Shown here: piece by piece, positions 27,401 through 37,333 of the stretch | Layout of the letters: every line of letters begins with the position of its first letter | Numbering within the stretch: position 1 is the first letter of the stretch | Made by a program: the position numbers and the translations under genes | From: Amycolatopsis sp. 2-15 | Lineage (GTDB): Bacteria > Actinomycetota > Actinomycetes > Mycobacteriales > Pseudonocardiaceae | Length of the DNA stretch: 64,000 nt | Direction: 5' to 3' | Assembly (NCBI RefSeq): GCF_030285625.1 | Contig: NZ_CP127294.1 | Location: 8,650,001 to 8,714,000 of the forward strand | The notes under the pieces: model-generated | Seen by the model: the letters and a program-made list of their open reading frames with translations, nothing else | The model's database searches: none | What the model was told of the DNA's origin: nothing

Positions 27401-28573
27401 TCAGGCGCCAACGGCTTCGAGCTCGGCCTCGATCGCGGCTTCGAGGCGCTCGCGCACCTCGGGCACGTCGATCTTCACCAGGATCTCGTGGAAGAACCCG
27501 CGCACGACCAGTCGCCGCGCCGCCTCCTCCGCGATTCCGCGCGACTGGAGGTAGAACAACTGCTCGTCGTCGAACCTTCCCGTCGCGCTCGCGTGGCCGG
27601 CGCCTTCGATCTCGCCGGTCTCGATCTCCAGGTTCGGCACGGAGTCCGCGCGCGCCCCGGGCGTGAGCACCAGGTTGCGGTTGAACTCGTAGGTGTCGGT
27701 GGCCTCGGCCGCGGCGCGGATCAGCACGTCGCCGATCCACACCGTGTGCGCGCCCTCGCCCTGCAGCGCGCCCTTGTAGCCCACTCGCGACTTGCAGTTG
27801 GGCACCGCGTGGTCGACGAAGAGGCGGTGCTCCTGGTGCTGGCCGCCGTCGGCGAAGTAGACGCCGAGCATGTCGACGTCGCCGCCCTTGTCGGTGAAGG
27901 TCGCCGTCGGCGAGACGCGGACCAGGTCACCGCCCAGGGTGATCACGGTGTGCCGCAGGGCCGCGTCGCGGCCCAGCTGCAGGTGCTGCTCGGAGACGTG
28001 CACCGCGTCGTCGGCCCAGTCCTGGACGCTGACCACGGTGACCTTGGCGCCGGCGCCGATGACGAACTCGACGTTGTCGGCGTAGGTGCCGGAGCCGACG
28101 TGGTCGAGCACGACCACGGCCTCGGCGAACGCCTCGGCCCGGACCTGCAGGTGCCCGTAAGCGACCAAACCCTCACCCGGGCCGTGGATGCGCAGCACCG
28201 ACGGCTTCGACGCCTTCGTCTCCTTGGGCACCGTCACGACGGTCGCCTTCTGGAACGAGGAGTACGCCTGGGCGGCGATCCGGTCGCTCGGCACGCCGGC
28301 CTGGCCCAGCCGCGAGTCGTCGCGGCCGACGGTCTCGATCGTCAGCTCGGGCGCGGCATCGGCTTCGAGGGTGATCTCGCCGGAGGTGACCGCGCTGCCG
28401 TCGTGCAGGCCGCGCAGCCGCTTCATCGGCGTGAAGCGCCAGTTCTCCTCACGGCCGCCCGGGACCTCGAAGGCCTCGACGTCGTAGGAGGTGAAGCGCT
28501 CCGCGCGGGAGGCCGCCGGAATGACGGCCCCCTCGCGAAGCGACTCCGAAACGTTGTTCTCGGTAACCGACAT
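27401..28573 (-). CDS. sufD: SufD subunit of the SufBCD scaffold
   Basis: Protein of 390 aa with the right-handed beta-helix core of SufB/SufD and a C-terminal helical SufC-binding part ([20 protein letters not shown], about 345-365). The N-terminal section [20 protein letters not shown] ... [11 protein letters not shown] is typical of actinobacterial SufD. It pairs with SufB; the heterocomplex with SufC is where the cluster is built. ATG 28573 is 2 bases beyond the sufB stop, so translation is probably coupled. Confidence 0.95.
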   Translation of the reverse strand: MSVTENNVSESLREGAVIPAASRAERFTSYDVEAFEVPGGREENWRFTPMKRLRGLHDGSAVTSGEITLEADAAPELTIETVGRDDSRLGQAGVPSDRIAAQAYSSFQKATVVTVPKETKASKPSVLRIHGPGEGLVAYGHLQVRAEAFAEAVVVLDHVGSGTYADNVEFVIGAGAKVTVVSVQDWADDAVHVSEQHLQLGRDAALRHTVITLGGDLVRVSPTATFTDKGGDVDMLGVYFADGGQHQEHRLFVDHAVPNCKSRVGYKGALQGEGAHTVWIGDVLIRAAAEATDTYEFNRNLVLTPGARADSVPNLEIETGEIEGAGHASATGRFDDEQLFYLQSRGIAEEAARRLVVRGFFHEILVKIDVPEVRERLEAAIEAELEAVGA

Positions 28574-28575
28574 GA

Positions 28576-30024
28576 CTAGCCGACGGACCCTTCCATCTGG
28601 AGCTCGATCAGGCGGTTCAGCTCGAGCGCGTACTCCATCGGCAGCTCACGCGCGATGGGCTCCACGAACCCGCGCACGATCATCGCCATCGCCTCGGCCT
28701 CGTCGAGACCGCGCGACATCAGGTAGAACAGCTGCTCTTCGCTGACCTTGGACACCGTGGCCTCGTGGCCCATGGACACCTCGTCGTTGCGGATGTCCAC
28801 GTACGGGTAGGTGTCCGAGCGCGAGATCGTGTCGACCAGCAGGGCGTCGCAGACCACGCTGGAGCGCGAGTGGTGCGCCCGCTTCGCGACGCGGACCAGG
28901 CCTCGGTAGGAGGTCCGGCCGCCGCCGCGCGCCACCGACTTCGACACGATGGTCGAGGAGGTGTGCGGCGCGAGGTGCTCCATCTTGGCGCCCGCGTCCT
29001 GGTGCTGTCCCTCGCCCGCGAACGCGACCGAGAGGACCTCGCCCTTGGCGTGCTCGCCCATGAGGAACACCGACGGGTACTTCATGGTGACCTTGGAACC
29101 GATGTTGCCGTCGATCCACTCCATGGTCGCGCCCTCTTCGCACTTGGCGCGCTTGGTGACCAGGTTGTAGACGTTGTTCGACCAGTTCTGGATCGTCGTG
29201 TAGCGGCAGCGGCCGCCCTTTTTCACGATGATCTCCACGACCGCCGAGTGCAGCGAGTCGGACTGGTAGATCGGCGCGGTGCAACCCTCGACGTAGTGCA
29301 CGTAGGCGTCTTCGTCGACGATGATGAGCGTGCGCTCGAACTGGCCCATGTTCTCGGTGTTGATCCGGAAGTAGGCCTGCAGCGGGATGTCCACCTTCAC
29401 GCCCTTGGGCACGTAGATGAACGAGCCGCCGGACCACACCGCCGTGTTCAGCGCGGAGAACTTGTTGTCACCGGCCGGGATCACGGAGCCGAAGTGCTCC
29501 TGGAAGATCTCCGGGTGCTCCTTGAGCGCGGTGTCGGTGTCCAGGAACAGCACGCCCTGGGACTCCAGGTCCTCGCGGATGGAGTGGTAGACGACCTCGG
29601 ACTCGTACTGCGCGGCGACGCCGGCGACGAGGCGCTGCTTCTCCGCCTCGGGGATGCCCAGCTTGTCGTAGGTGTTCTTGATGTCCTCGGGCAGTTCTTC
29701 CCAGCTGGTGGCCTGCTTCTCGCTGGACCGCACGAAGTACTTGATGTTGTCGAAGTCGATCCCGGAGAGGTCGGCGCCCCAGTTGGGCATCGGCTTCAGC
29801 TCGAAGAGCTTGAGCGCCTTCAAGCGGGCTTCGCGCATCCACTCCGGCTCGGACTTCTTCCCGGAGATGTCGGTGACGACATCCTCGTTCAGTCCGCGGC
29901 GGGCGGTCGAGCCCGCCTCGTCGGAGTCGGCCCAGCCGAACGCGTACTTGCCAAGGGACTCGATGGTCTCTTCCTGGCTCAGTGGCGCGGTGGTGGGAGT
30001 GCGCTGCTCGGCAGCGGCAGTCAT
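28576..30024 (-). CDS. sufB: SufB subunit of the SufBCD scaffold
   Basis: Protein of 482 aa. Conserved SufB features are [35 protein letters not shown] (about 60), [32 protein letters not shown] (about 200), [12 protein letters not shown] with its Cys (about 250), and [20 protein letters not shown] near the C-terminus. No intein is present, unlike the M. tuberculosis orthologue Rv1461 as I recall. The start ATG 30024 overlaps the sufR stop in ATGA. Confidence 0.97.
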   Translation of the reverse strand: MTAAAEQRTPTTAPLSQEETIESLGKYAFGWADSDEAGSTARRGLNEDVVTDISGKKSEPEWMREARLKALKLFELKPMPNWGADLSGIDFDNIKYFVRSSEKQATSWEELPEDIKNTYDKLGIPEAEKQRLVAGVAAQYESEVVYHSIREDLESQGVLFLDTDTALKEHPEIFQEHFGSVIPAGDNKFSALNTAVWSGGSFIYVPKGVKVDIPLQAYFRINTENMGQFERTLIIVDEDAYVHYVEGCTAPIYQSDSLHSAVVEIIVKKGGRCRYTTIQNWSNNVYNLVTKRAKCEEGATMEWIDGNIGSKVTMKYPSVFLMGEHAKGEVLSVAFAGEGQHQDAGAKMEHLAPHTSSTIVSKSVARGGGRTSYRGLVRVAKRAHHSRSSVVCDALLVDTISRSDTYPYVDIRNDEVSMGHEATVSKVSEEQLFYLMSRGLDEAEAMAMIVRGFVEPIARELPMEYALELNRLIELQMEGSVG

Positions 30025-30914
30025 GCGGGTTTCCCTCCATTCGGGATCCGTGCTGTACGCCCCCGGTCCGCCCGCGCCGGCTGCGTCGCCGCAACCGCCT
30101 CGGTCGTCCCGGAGGGCCTGGTGCTGTCCGGCTCGGGAAGGGCCGGGATACCCGACGTGCCGACGGGTACGTGTGTGGTGCACGCGTTGTCGCCGCGTGC
30201 GATCGTCGCCAGCCGCTGCACGTGGGTACCGAGCAGCCGGGCGAACGCCTCGGTCTCGGCCTCGCACAGCTGCGGAAACTCCGCGGCAACGTGCGCGACC
30301 GGGCAGTGGTGCTGGCAAAGCTGCGCCCCGACATTTTGGCCGGGGCCGGCGGGAACCCCGACCTGGCGGGTCGACGCAGCGTAGCCCTCCCTGGTCAGCG
30401 CCGTGGCCAGGGCCTCGGCGCGCTCCGCGGGATCACTCGAACCGGTGATGGCGGAGCGGTGCGGGCCCACCAGCGCGTCGACGCGGCTCTCGGCGAAGGC
30501 TCGCACGGCGTCGGGGCCGGCGTGCTCGGCGAGGAACCGGATGGCCGACACCGCGAGGTCGTCGTAGGCGTGCCCGAACCGGGCGCGGCCCGACTCGGTG
30601 AGCAGGAAGAACTTGGCCGGGCGCCCGCGCCCGCGCGGACCGCGCCGGGATGCCTCGCGGGTCTCGGCCTCACCGTCGGCCACCAGCGCGTCCAGGTGCC
30701 GGCGGACGGCCGTGGGGCTGATGCCGAGCTGCTCCGCGACCACCACGGCGGTCATCGGGCCCTGCTCGAGCAGCAGGCGCGCCACCTCGTGGCGCGTGCG
30801 CCCTTCGGCCGCGCTGGCCGGGCTGACCTGCACGGGAACGCCGACGTCCGCGGCGCGCGGCTGATCGCCGAGCTCCTCGCAGACCTCTTCCTCAGGCGTC
30901 CCGTTCTTTTTCAC
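30021..30914 (-). CDS. sufR: SufR, Fe-S cluster-binding repressor of the suf operon
   Basis: Protein of 297 aa from GTG 30914. A DeoR/ArsR-like winged HTH is at about residues 35-95 ([33 protein letters not shown]), with a basic wing [18 protein letters not shown]. Cys and His residues at [10 protein letters not shown] and QLCEAE (about 210-235) match the cluster ligands of SufR proteins, and a further Cys is in DNACTTH. It represses suf when holding a 4Fe-4S cluster and is the first gene of its own operon. A SufR box overlaps the start codon. Confidence 0.93.
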   Translation of the reverse strand: MKKNGTPEEEVCEELGDQPRAADVGVPVQVSPASAAEGRTRHEVARLLLEQGPMTAVVVAEQLGISPTAVRRHLDALVADGEAETREASRRGPRGRGRPAKFFLLTESGRARFGHAYDDLAVSAIRFLAEHAGPDAVRAFAESRVDALVGPHRSAITGSSDPAERAEALATALTREGYAASTRQVGVPAGPGQNVGAQLCQHHCPVAHVAAEFPQLCEAETEAFARLLGTHVQRLATIARGDNACTTHVPVGTSGIPALPEPDSTRPSGTTEAVAATQPARADRGRTARIPNGGKPA

Positions 30915-30925
30915 AACACAAGTGT
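30911..30925 (-). promoter_or_regulatory. Candidate SufR operator overlapping the sufR start codon
   Basis: On the minus strand the sequence reads ACACT-TGTGT-TGTGA, an exact fit to the ACACT-N5-TGTGA palindrome I recall for M. tuberculosis SufR. It contains the sufR GTG (30912-30914), so the suf transcript must be leaderless or nearly so, or a later start is used. The gap 30926-31009 is the divergent promoter region shared with mptB. Confidence 0.72.
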
Positions 30926-31009
30926 GTCTTATTTCCGGCGCAGGAGCAAAGGTGGGGTGTCCGGCAGTGACCCGAGTCACCACGGAAGGGACTCGATACC
31001 CTTCCTGAC

Positions 31010-32677
31010 GTGGCAGTCGGCGAGCAACCCGTGCAGCGGGACCCGGAAGTGGGCACACCCGGCGACACGGCGACGGCCGTGGCGCCACCCTCGCCCGTCC
31101 TCCCGCGCGAGCCGCAGCCGCTCGACCAGGCCGAACACCGCGGCCTCGACATCGTCCGCCGGTTCGGCACGGTGGGCTCGCTGTTCCTCGCGCTCGGCTC
31201 GCTCGGCGCCGGCGCCGCCCCCGTGATCAACCCGGTGCAGGACCTGCCGGTGCTGCGCCTGTTCACCCGCATCCCGACCGTCTCGCTCGCCATCGCGTTC
31301 TCCGGCATGGGCATCCTCGTGCTGAGCTGGCTCATGCTCGGCCGCTTCGCCCGGCCCGCGAGCGCCCGCCTCGCCAGCCAGGGCCAGATGGCCCGCACGA
31401 TCGCGATGTGGGTGGCGCCCCTGCTGCTCATCCCGCCCCTGTTCTCCCGCGACGTCTACAGCTACCTCGCGCAGAGCGAGATCGTGCACCGCGGGATGGA
31501 CCCGTACACGCTGGGCCCGGCCCAGGCGCTCGGCGTGGCCGACCCGCTCACCGCGGGCGTGGCCAACATGTGGCGCGAGACGCCGGCGCCGTACGGGCCG
31601 CTGCTGCTGCGCCTGGGCGGCTGGCTCGCGCCGATCGGCGGCAACGACATCGTGACGGGTGTGCTGCTGCAGCGCGGCCTGGCGCTCGTCGGCGTGGTCC
31701 TCATCGTGTGGGCCGTGCCGCGGCTGGCGCGCCGCTTCGGCGTGCAACCGGTGACGGCGCTGTGGCTGGGCGCGGCCAACCCATTGCTGATCTTCCACTT
31801 CATCGCCGGCGCCCACAACGACGCGCTGGCCATCGGGCTGATGGTCGCCGGGCTGGAGGTCGGCATCCGGCGGCTGCCGGTGCGCGTCAAGGGCGACTCC
31901 CCGCCACCACTGGCCCGGGGCGAGCTGCTGTGCATCGCGCTCGGTGTCGCGATCATCACGCTCGGGGCCGCGGTCAAGGTGCCGGCGCTGCTGGCGTTGC
32001 CGTTCTTCGCGGTGATGGTGGCGCGGCGCTGGCACGGGAGCATCAAGGATCTCGTGCGCGCCGGCGTGCCGATGGCGCTGCTGTTCGGCGTGGTGCTCGT
32101 CGCGGTCTCCTACGGCACCGGCCTGGGCTTCGGCTGGATCGGCGCGCTCGGCACCCCCGGCCTCGTGCGCTCGTGGATCTCCCCCACCGCCGAGCTCGCG
32201 AATCTCACCGGGGTGCTCGGCATCGCGCTCGGCCTTGGCAACCACACCGACGCGCTGGTGCCCATCGTCGGCGCGCTCGGGTACCTGGTGACGGCGTTCG
32301 TCACCGTCAAGTTCCTGTGGGCCAGCTTCAAGTGGCGCTACCGGCCCATCATCGGGCTCGGGGTGGCCCTCGGCGCCGCGATGATCCTGCAGATCAACCT
32401 GCAGCCCTGGTACGTGCTGTGGGCCGTGATCCCCCTGGCCGCGGCGGCGGGCACCTCGCGGTTCCGCGTGGCCGCGACCGTGATCAGCGCCGGGCTGCCG
32501 TTCCTGCTGCCGCCCACCGGGAGCACGTTCGACGGCCACGCCTACATCCTGCCGTGGGCCTACGGCGCGGCCGTGCTCGTGACGCTCGGCGGGCTCGCGT
32601 GGGTGTACCGGCTTTCGCCGCTCCTGCTCTCCAGGACGTCCCCGAAACGGCCCGCCGTGGTGGACGTCGTATCGTGA
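31010..32677 (+). CDS. mptB: MptB-type alpha-(1->6) mannopyranosyltransferase (GT-C)
   Basis: Protein of 555 aa. A Pro-rich cytoplasmic start of about 45 aa is followed by about 13 membrane helices. The first large loop carries FSRDVYSYLAQSEIVHRGMD with the acidic catalytic residue typical of GT-C mannosyltransferases, and MWRETPAPYGPLLLRLG follows. MptB extends the alpha-1,6-mannan core of lipomannan/lipoarabinomannan using polyprenyl-phosphomannose. Position next to suf and upstream of the ABC genes and ctaA matches Rv1459c. GTG start without a ribosome site, perhaps leaderless. It diverges from sufR. Confidence 0.88.
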   Translation: MAVGEQPVQRDPEVGTPGDTATAVAPPSPVLPREPQPLDQAEHRGLDIVRRFGTVGSLFLALGSLGAGAAPVINPVQDLPVLRLFTRIPTVSLAIAFSGMGILVLSWLMLGRFARPASARLASQGQMARTIAMWVAPLLLIPPLFSRDVYSYLAQSEIVHRGMDPYTLGPAQALGVADPLTAGVANMWRETPAPYGPLLLRLGGWLAPIGGNDIVTGVLLQRGLALVGVVLIVWAVPRLARRFGVQPVTALWLGAANPLLIFHFIAGAHNDALAIGLMVAGLEVGIRRLPVRVKGDSPPPLARGELLCIALGVAIITLGAAVKVPALLALPFFAVMVARRWHGSIKDLVRAGVPMALLFGVVLVAVSYGTGLGFGWIGALGTPGLVRSWISPTAELANLTGVLGIALGLGNHTDALVPIVGALGYLVTAFVTVKFLWASFKWRYRPIIGLGVALGAAMILQINLQPWYVLWAVIPLAAAAGTSRFRVAATVISAGLPFLLPPTGSTFDGHAYILPWAYGAAVLVTLGGLAWVYRLSPLLLSRTSPKRPAVVDVVS

Positions 32678-32683
32678 TTCGTT

Positions 32684-33610
32684 GTGGACAACCCCGCGGT
32701 CGAGATCACCGGCCTGGTGAAAAGCTACGGCTCCACCACCGCGGTCGACGGGCTCGACCTGCGGATGGAGCGTGGCTGCCTGCTGGCCTTGCTCGGGCCC
32801 AACGGCGCGGGCAAGACGACCACCGTGGAGATCTGCGAAGGGTTTCGCAAGCCTGACGCCGGAAACGTCCGGGTCCTCGGCCTCGATCCCGTGAAGAACA
32901 GTGCCCGGCTGCGCCCGCGCGTCGGCATCATGCCGCAGGGCGGCGGCGCCTACCCGGGTGTGCACGCCGCGGAGATGCTCGGCCTGGTGGCGTCGTGCGC
33001 GGCGAATCCGCTCGACCCCGTGTGGCTGCTCGACGTGCTCGGGCTGGCCGGCGCGAAACGCACTCCGTTCAAACGGCTTTCCGGCGGGCAGCAGCAACGG
33101 CTTTCGCTCGCGTGCGCGCTCGTCGGGCGGCCCGAGCTGGTGTTCCTCGACGAGCCGACCGCGGGCATGGACCCGCAGGCGCGGCGCCTGGTGTGGGAGC
33201 TGCTGGCCGCGCTGCGCAGCGACGGCGTGAGCGTGCTGCTCACCACCCACCTCATGGAAGAAGCCGAAGCGCTCGCCGACCAGGTGGTGATCGTGGACCA
33301 CGGCAAGGTCGTGGTCCAGGGCTCGCCCCACGCGTTGACGCTGGAAGAAGGCGACGCCGCACAGCTGCGGTTCCGCGCACGCACCCGGCTGGACCTGTCG
33401 CTGCTCACGGCCGCCTTGCCGGAGGGGTACCGCGTGAGCGAGTCCTCGCCCGGTTCGTACCTCGTGGAAGGCGCGGTGGATCCGCAGGTGGTGTCCACCG
33501 TCACGTCGTGGTGTGCGCAACAGGGCGTGCTGCCCGAACAGCTGCAGGTGGGGCGGCGCACGCTGGAAGAGGTTTTCCTCGAGCTGACCGGACGGGAGCT
33601 GCGGGCGTGA
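32684..33610 (+). CDS. ABC-2 type exporter ATP-binding protein (Rv1458c-like)
   Basis: Protein of 308 aa. Walker A GPNGAGKTT (about 40), Q-loop GIMPQGGGAYPGV, signature LSGGQQQRLSL (about 132), Walker B LVFLDEPTAGMD, H-loop LLTTHLMEEAE. The C-terminal 80 residues form the regulatory extension common in drug-resistance-type ATPases, ending EEVFLELTGRELRA. GTG 32684 starts 6 bases after the mptB stop, and its stop overlaps the permease start. With the permease it exports an unknown, probably lipid-linked or heme-related, compound; neighbourhood with ctaA is conserved. Confidence 0.92.
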   Translation: MDNPAVEITGLVKSYGSTTAVDGLDLRMERGCLLALLGPNGAGKTTTVEICEGFRKPDAGNVRVLGLDPVKNSARLRPRVGIMPQGGGAYPGVHAAEMLGLVASCAANPLDPVWLLDVLGLAGAKRTPFKRLSGGQQQRLSLACALVGRPELVFLDEPTAGMDPQARRLVWELLAALRSDGVSVLLTTHLMEEAEALADQVVIVDHGKVVVQGSPHALTLEEGDAAQLRFRARTRLDLSLLTAALPEGYRVSESSPGSYLVEGAVDPQVVSTVTSWCAQQGVLPEQLQVGRRTLEEVFLELTGRELRA

Positions 33611-34395
33611 GCACGACGTTCCCGGAAGGCACCTTCACCCCCGCGCCGGGCCGCGGGCCGCTGGGCCGGATGCTGCGCACGCACGCGCGCGTCGAGGCCG
33701 CGTTGACCCTGCGCCACGGCGAACAGCTGCTGCTCACGCTGATCATCCCGCTCGCGCTGCTCATCGGCCTGAGCCTGCTCGACATCCTGCCCGCGAGCCA
33801 GCTCGGCTCCGCGTCCAAAGTGGACTGGATCACGCCGCGGATCCTCGCGCTGGCCGTGATGTCGTCCGCGTTCACCGGACAGGCCATCGCGCTCGGCTTC
33901 GACCGGCGCTACGGCGTGCTCAAGCGGCTTTCGGCCACCGCGCTGCCGCGTTGGCTCCTCGTGGCCGGGCGCGTGGTCGCGGCGCTGGTGGTGGTCGTGC
34001 TGCAGTCGATCGTGATCGGCGTGGTGGCGGCGTTCCTGGGCTGGTCGCCCTCGGGTGCCGGGATCGCGTCGGCGATCGTGCTGCTGGTGCTGGGCACGGC
34101 CGCGTTCGGTGCTCTGGGCGTGCTGCTCGGCGGCGCCCTGCGAGCCGAGGCCGTGCTGGCGTTGGCCAACATCGTGTGGTTCGTGCTGCTGCTCGCCGGC
34201 GGGATCCTGCTGGCGCCTTCGGCTTTGCCGACGGGCCTCGGTGTGGTCGTCTCGCTGCTGCCCTCGGGCGCGCTCGCCGAAGGCATGCGCGCAGCGCTGG
34301 TGGACGGTCACTTCGCCGCCGGGCCGATGGCGGTGCTCGCCGTGTGGGCGATCGTGGCCGGACTTATCGCGACACGGACCACAAAACTCACCTGA
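33607..34395 (+). CDS. ABC-2 type permease (Rv1457c-like)
   Basis: Protein of 262 aa from GTG 33607, overlapping the ATPase stop in GTGA. Six hydrophobic segments lie at about 40-60, 75-95, 115-145, 155-180, 190-210 and 235-258, the layout of ABC-2 membrane subunits. GFDRRYGVLKRLSATALPRW in the second loop is the usual coupling-helix region of this family. Partner of the preceding ATPase. The substrate is unknown. Confidence 0.88.
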   Translation: MSTTFPEGTFTPAPGRGPLGRMLRTHARVEAALTLRHGEQLLLTLIIPLALLIGLSLLDILPASQLGSASKVDWITPRILALAVMSSAFTGQAIALGFDRRYGVLKRLSATALPRWLLVAGRVVAALVVVVLQSIVIGVVAAFLGWSPSGAGIASAIVLLVLGTAAFGALGVLLGGALRAEAVLALANIVWFVLLLAGGILLAPSALPTGLGVVVSLLPSGALAEGMRAALVDGHFAAGPMAVLAVWAIVAGLIATRTTKLT

Positions 34396-34477
34396 TTCGG
34401 CGTGAAACGGGTGTGAGAAAAGCGTCGCCGCGCATCCGGCGGGAAAGCGCGGAATTGCGCGCGAGTACGATTCCCCC

Positions 34478-35455
34478 GTGCCTCTTCGCAGTTTGATCGC
34501 CCGCCTGCCCTATCCCTCCACCGCGGTCCAACGGGCCGTCGGGATCGCCGCCGTGGTGGCGCAGGGCGGCATCGGCGTCACGGGGTCCGTGGTGCGGGTG
34601 ACGGGTTCGGGCCTCGGCTGCCCGACGTGGCCGCAGTGCGTGCCCGGCAGTCTCGTGCCGGTGCAGCACCCCGGGATCCACGCGGTCAACCAGTGGATCG
34701 AGTTCTCGAACCGCATGCTTACGGGCGCGGTCATCGTCGTGGCCGCGCTGGCGGTGCTCACGGCGTGGCGCATCCTCATCGACCACCCGAGCCGCAAGCG
34801 CCTGCTCGCGCTGGCGTGGACGATGCCCGGCGGTGTCGTGCTGCAGGCCGTGCTCGGCGGCATCACGGTGCTGGCGAAGCTGGAGTGGTGGACGGTCGCG
34901 ATCCACTTCCTGGCGTCCACGCCGCTCATCTGGCTGGCCGTGCTGCTGCTGCGCGCGTTCCGCGAAGGCGACGAACCGGCGCGCCCGATCGTGCCGCCGC
35001 TGGGCCGCAAGCTGCTGGTGCTGCTGACGGTGCTCATGTGGGCCGTCCTCATCGCCGGCACGACCGTCACCGGCGCCGGCCCCCACGGCGGCGACATCCA
35101 CACCCACCGCCTCGACGTCGCCATCGAGAAGCTCGCCCAGATCCACAGCGGACTCCTGATCGTCTACCTCGTGGTGCTCGCGGTGTTCGGCCTGCAGCTC
35201 CTGCGCGTGGGCGCGCCGAAGAGCGTGTGGCAGCGCTACGCGTGGGTCTGGGCGGTGGCGCTCGCCCAGGGCGTGCTGGGGACGGTGCAGTACGCGCTCG
35301 GCGTGCCCGAGGCGATGGTGTCGTTCCACGTGCTCGGCTCGGCCCTGGTCATCGTCGTCACGGCGACGTTGTGGACCGGCACCCGCGACCGCGGCCCGGT
35401 GGTGTCGCTGGACCCGGCACCCCCGGCGGACCGCGAACTCACCCCGGCCGGCTGA
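34478..35455 (+). CDS. ctaA: Heme A synthase (COX15/CtaA)
   Basis: Protein of 325 aa with eight membrane helices. Signature VRVTGSGLGCPTWPQC (about 40), heme-ligand His residues in HAVNQWIEFSNRM, WTVAIHFLAS, LAQIHSGLL and VSFHVLGSA, one per helix pair. The Cys pair of the first loop (CPTWPQC) is present. It converts heme O (made by CtaB, encoded about 16 kb away) to heme A for cytochrome aa3 oxidase. GTG start; 82 bases after the ABC permease. Order mptB-ABC-ctaA is the same as in mycobacteria. Confidence 0.95.
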   Translation: MPLRSLIARLPYPSTAVQRAVGIAAVVAQGGIGVTGSVVRVTGSGLGCPTWPQCVPGSLVPVQHPGIHAVNQWIEFSNRMLTGAVIVVAALAVLTAWRILIDHPSRKRLLALAWTMPGGVVLQAVLGGITVLAKLEWWTVAIHFLASTPLIWLAVLLLRAFREGDEPARPIVPPLGRKLLVLLTVLMWAVLIAGTTVTGAGPHGGDIHTHRLDVAIEKLAQIHSGLLIVYLVVLAVFGLQLLRVGAPKSVWQRYAWVWAVALAQGVLGTVQYALGVPEAMVSFHVLGSALVIVVTATLWTGTRDRGPVVSLDPAPPADRELTPAG

Positions 35456-35573
35456 CGCCCCGGACGGCCACGCCTTCGTAACTCTCCGTCGGCTCGCCGT
35501 CGGCGCAGCGGACAGAACGGGCACCTACCCTTCGGCTCGGAACCGCCATCCGAAGCGCCGCGAGGTGACGCTC

Positions 35574-36500
35574 ATGACGTCCGTCCCGTCCAGCACTGTG
35601 AAGCCGTTGATCTCCGGACGCCGGGGGCCGGCGGAGATGGTCGTGCTCAAGACTTTCCTGCTGGTGCCGTTCGTGGCGCTGGTCGCCGCCGTTCCGCTGC
35701 TGTGGGGCTGGGGGCTCAGCTGGGTCGACGCGGCGCTGTTCGTGGTCTTCTACACGTTCGGCACGCTCGGCGTGACCGTCGGGTACCACCGCTACTTCAC
35801 GCACGGCGCGTTCAAAGCGCCGCGTGCGCTGCGGATCGCGCTGGCCGTGTCGGGGAGCATGGCGGTGCAGGGCTCGGTGATCTTCTGGGTCGCGAGCCAC
35901 CGCCGCCACCACGCGTTCGCCGACCGCGAGGGCGATCCGCACTCGCCGTGGCTGTTCGGCACGTCGCCGGCGGCGCTGCTGCGCGGGTTCTGGCACGCGC
36001 ACATGGGCTGGATGTTCAAGCGCGAGGTGACCAACGCCGACCGCTTCGCCCCTGACCTCGTCGGCGACCGCGACCTGCGGCTGGTCAACCGCTTCTTCGC
36101 GCTGTGGATCGCGCTCAGCGTCGCCCTGCCGGCCGCGCTGGGCGGGCTGATCACGTGGTCGTGGTGGGGTGCCGTCACGGCGTTCTTCTGGGCGGGGCTG
36201 GTGCGCATCGCGTTGCTGCACCACGTGACCTGGTCGGTCAACTCCGTGTGCCACCTGATCGGCGAACGCCCCTTCGCCAGCCGCGACAAGGCCGCCAACT
36301 TCTGGCCGCTCGCGATCCTGTCCATGGGCGAGTCCTGGCACAACTCCCACCACGCCGACCCGACCTGCGCCCGCCACGGCGTGCTGCGCGGCCAGGTCGA
36401 CGTGTCGGCGCGCGTGATCTGGCTGTTCGAGCGCTTCGGCTGGGCCACCGACGTGCGGTGGCCCCGGGCCGATCGCCTGGCCGCCAAGCGAAAGGCTTAG
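35574..36500 (+). CDS. Membrane acyl-CoA / fatty-acid delta-9-type desaturase
   Basis: Protein of 308 aa. Three His boxes of the di-iron centre: HRYFTH (about 75), HRRHH (about 112) and HNSHH (about 262), plus a further His in ALLHHVTWSVNS. Four membrane helices in two pairs. Enzymes of this class insert a double bond in saturated acyl chains using O2 and an electron donor; no reductase is encoded beside it. ATG 35574 has GAGG 8 bases upstream and is preferred over GTG 35565. The 3' end overlaps the convergent aldolase gene by 4 bases. Confidence 0.93.
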   Translation: MTSVPSSTVKPLISGRRGPAEMVVLKTFLLVPFVALVAAVPLLWGWGLSWVDAALFVVFYTFGTLGVTVGYHRYFTHGAFKAPRALRIALAVSGSMAVQGSVIFWVASHRRHHAFADREGDPHSPWLFGTSPAALLRGFWHAHMGWMFKREVTNADRFAPDLVGDRDLRLVNRFFALWIALSVALPAALGGLITWSWWGAVTAFFWAGLVRIALLHHVTWSVNSVCHLIGERPFASRDKAANFWPLAILSMGESWHNSHHADPTCARHGVLRGQVDVSARVIWLFERFGWATDVRWPRADRLAAKRKA

Positions 36501-37333
36501 GCCGCCAGCAGGCGCAGCAGGCGCGCGGTCTCCGCTTCGACGGCCGTGCGCCCGAGCCGCACGTACTTGCGCGGGTCGACGACCTCCGGCTGCTCGTCGA
36601 GGAACTGCTTGAGCGAGCGGGTGAACAGGCCGTTGAGGTGCGTCGAGATGTTGATCTTCGTCATCCCGCTCTCGACGGCGCCGCGCAGCTCCTCGTCGGA
36701 CAGACCCGACGAGCCGTGCAGCACCAGCGGCACCCCCACCGCGTCGCGCAGCCGCGAGACGAGCGCGCGGTCGACGCTGGCCGTGCGCGACACCATGGCG
36801 TGCGACGTGCCGACGGCGACCGCCAGCGCGTCGACCCCCGTTGCCTTCACGAACGTGGCGGCCTCGGCCGGGTCGGTGCGGGCGCCGGGAGCGTGAACGC
36901 CGTCCTTGCCGCCGACCTCACCCAGCTCCGCCTCCACGGCGATGCCCGCCGAGTGGCAGAGGTCGGCGATCTCGCGGGTGGTGCGCACGTTCTCGTCGTA
37001 GGGCAGTCGGGACCCGTCGTACATCACGCTGTCCACGCCGAGCTCGACGCCTTCGCACACCAGGTCCTGGTCTTCGATGTGGTCCAGGTGCACGAGCACT
37101 TCGACCTTGGCCCGCTTGGCGATCTCCAGCGACGCGAGCGCGATCGGCGCCAGCCCGCCGTGGTAGCGCACGCAGTTCTCACTGATCTGCAGGACTACCG
37201 GCACGCCGGCCTGTTCGGCGCCGCTCGCGATGGCTTCGGCGTGTTCGAGCAGGATCACGTTGAACGCGCCGACCCCGGCGTTGCGCTCACGCGCCGACGC
37301 GAGGATCCGGGCGAGAGCCGGGCGGGTGATCAT
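36497..37333 (-). CDS. Class II ketose-bisphosphate aldolase (GatY/KbaY/Fba type)
   Basis: Protein of 278 aa. Zinc and catalytic residues are in VLVHLDHIED (Asp and His, about 83), EAELGEVGG (Glu, about 135), AVGTSHAM (His, about 175) and LVLHGSSGL (His, about 205), then KINISTHL. It cleaves fructose- or tagatose-1,6-bisphosphate to triose phosphates. It is the last gene of a leftward operon, and its ATG overlaps the stop of the PfkB kinase gene; together they suggest phosphorylation then cleavage. Which ketose is used cannot be told from sequence. Confidence 0.9.
   Translation of the reverse strand: MITRPALARILASARERNAGVGAFNVILLEHAEAIASGAEQAGVPVVLQISENCVRYHGGLAPIALASLEIAKRAKVEVLVHLDHIEDQDLVCEGVELGVDSVMYDGSRLPYDENVRTTREIADLCHSAGIAVEAELGEVGGKDGVHAPGARTDPAEAATFVKATGVDALAVAVGTSHAMVSRTASVDRALVSRLRDAVGVPLVLHGSSGLSDEELRGAVESGMTKINISTHLNGLFTRSLKQFLDEQPEVVDPRKYVRLGRTAVEAETARLLRLLAA

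Noticed and set aside
28576..30024. Intein in sufB
   Set aside because: The mycobacterial orthologue has one, but here the 482-aa protein is contiguous with no splice motifs.
30977..33520. Long minus-strand open frame opposite mptB and the ABC ATPase
   Set aside because: Composition (His, Arg, Gln, Glu-rich) marks it as a shadow; plus-strand products have complete family motifs.
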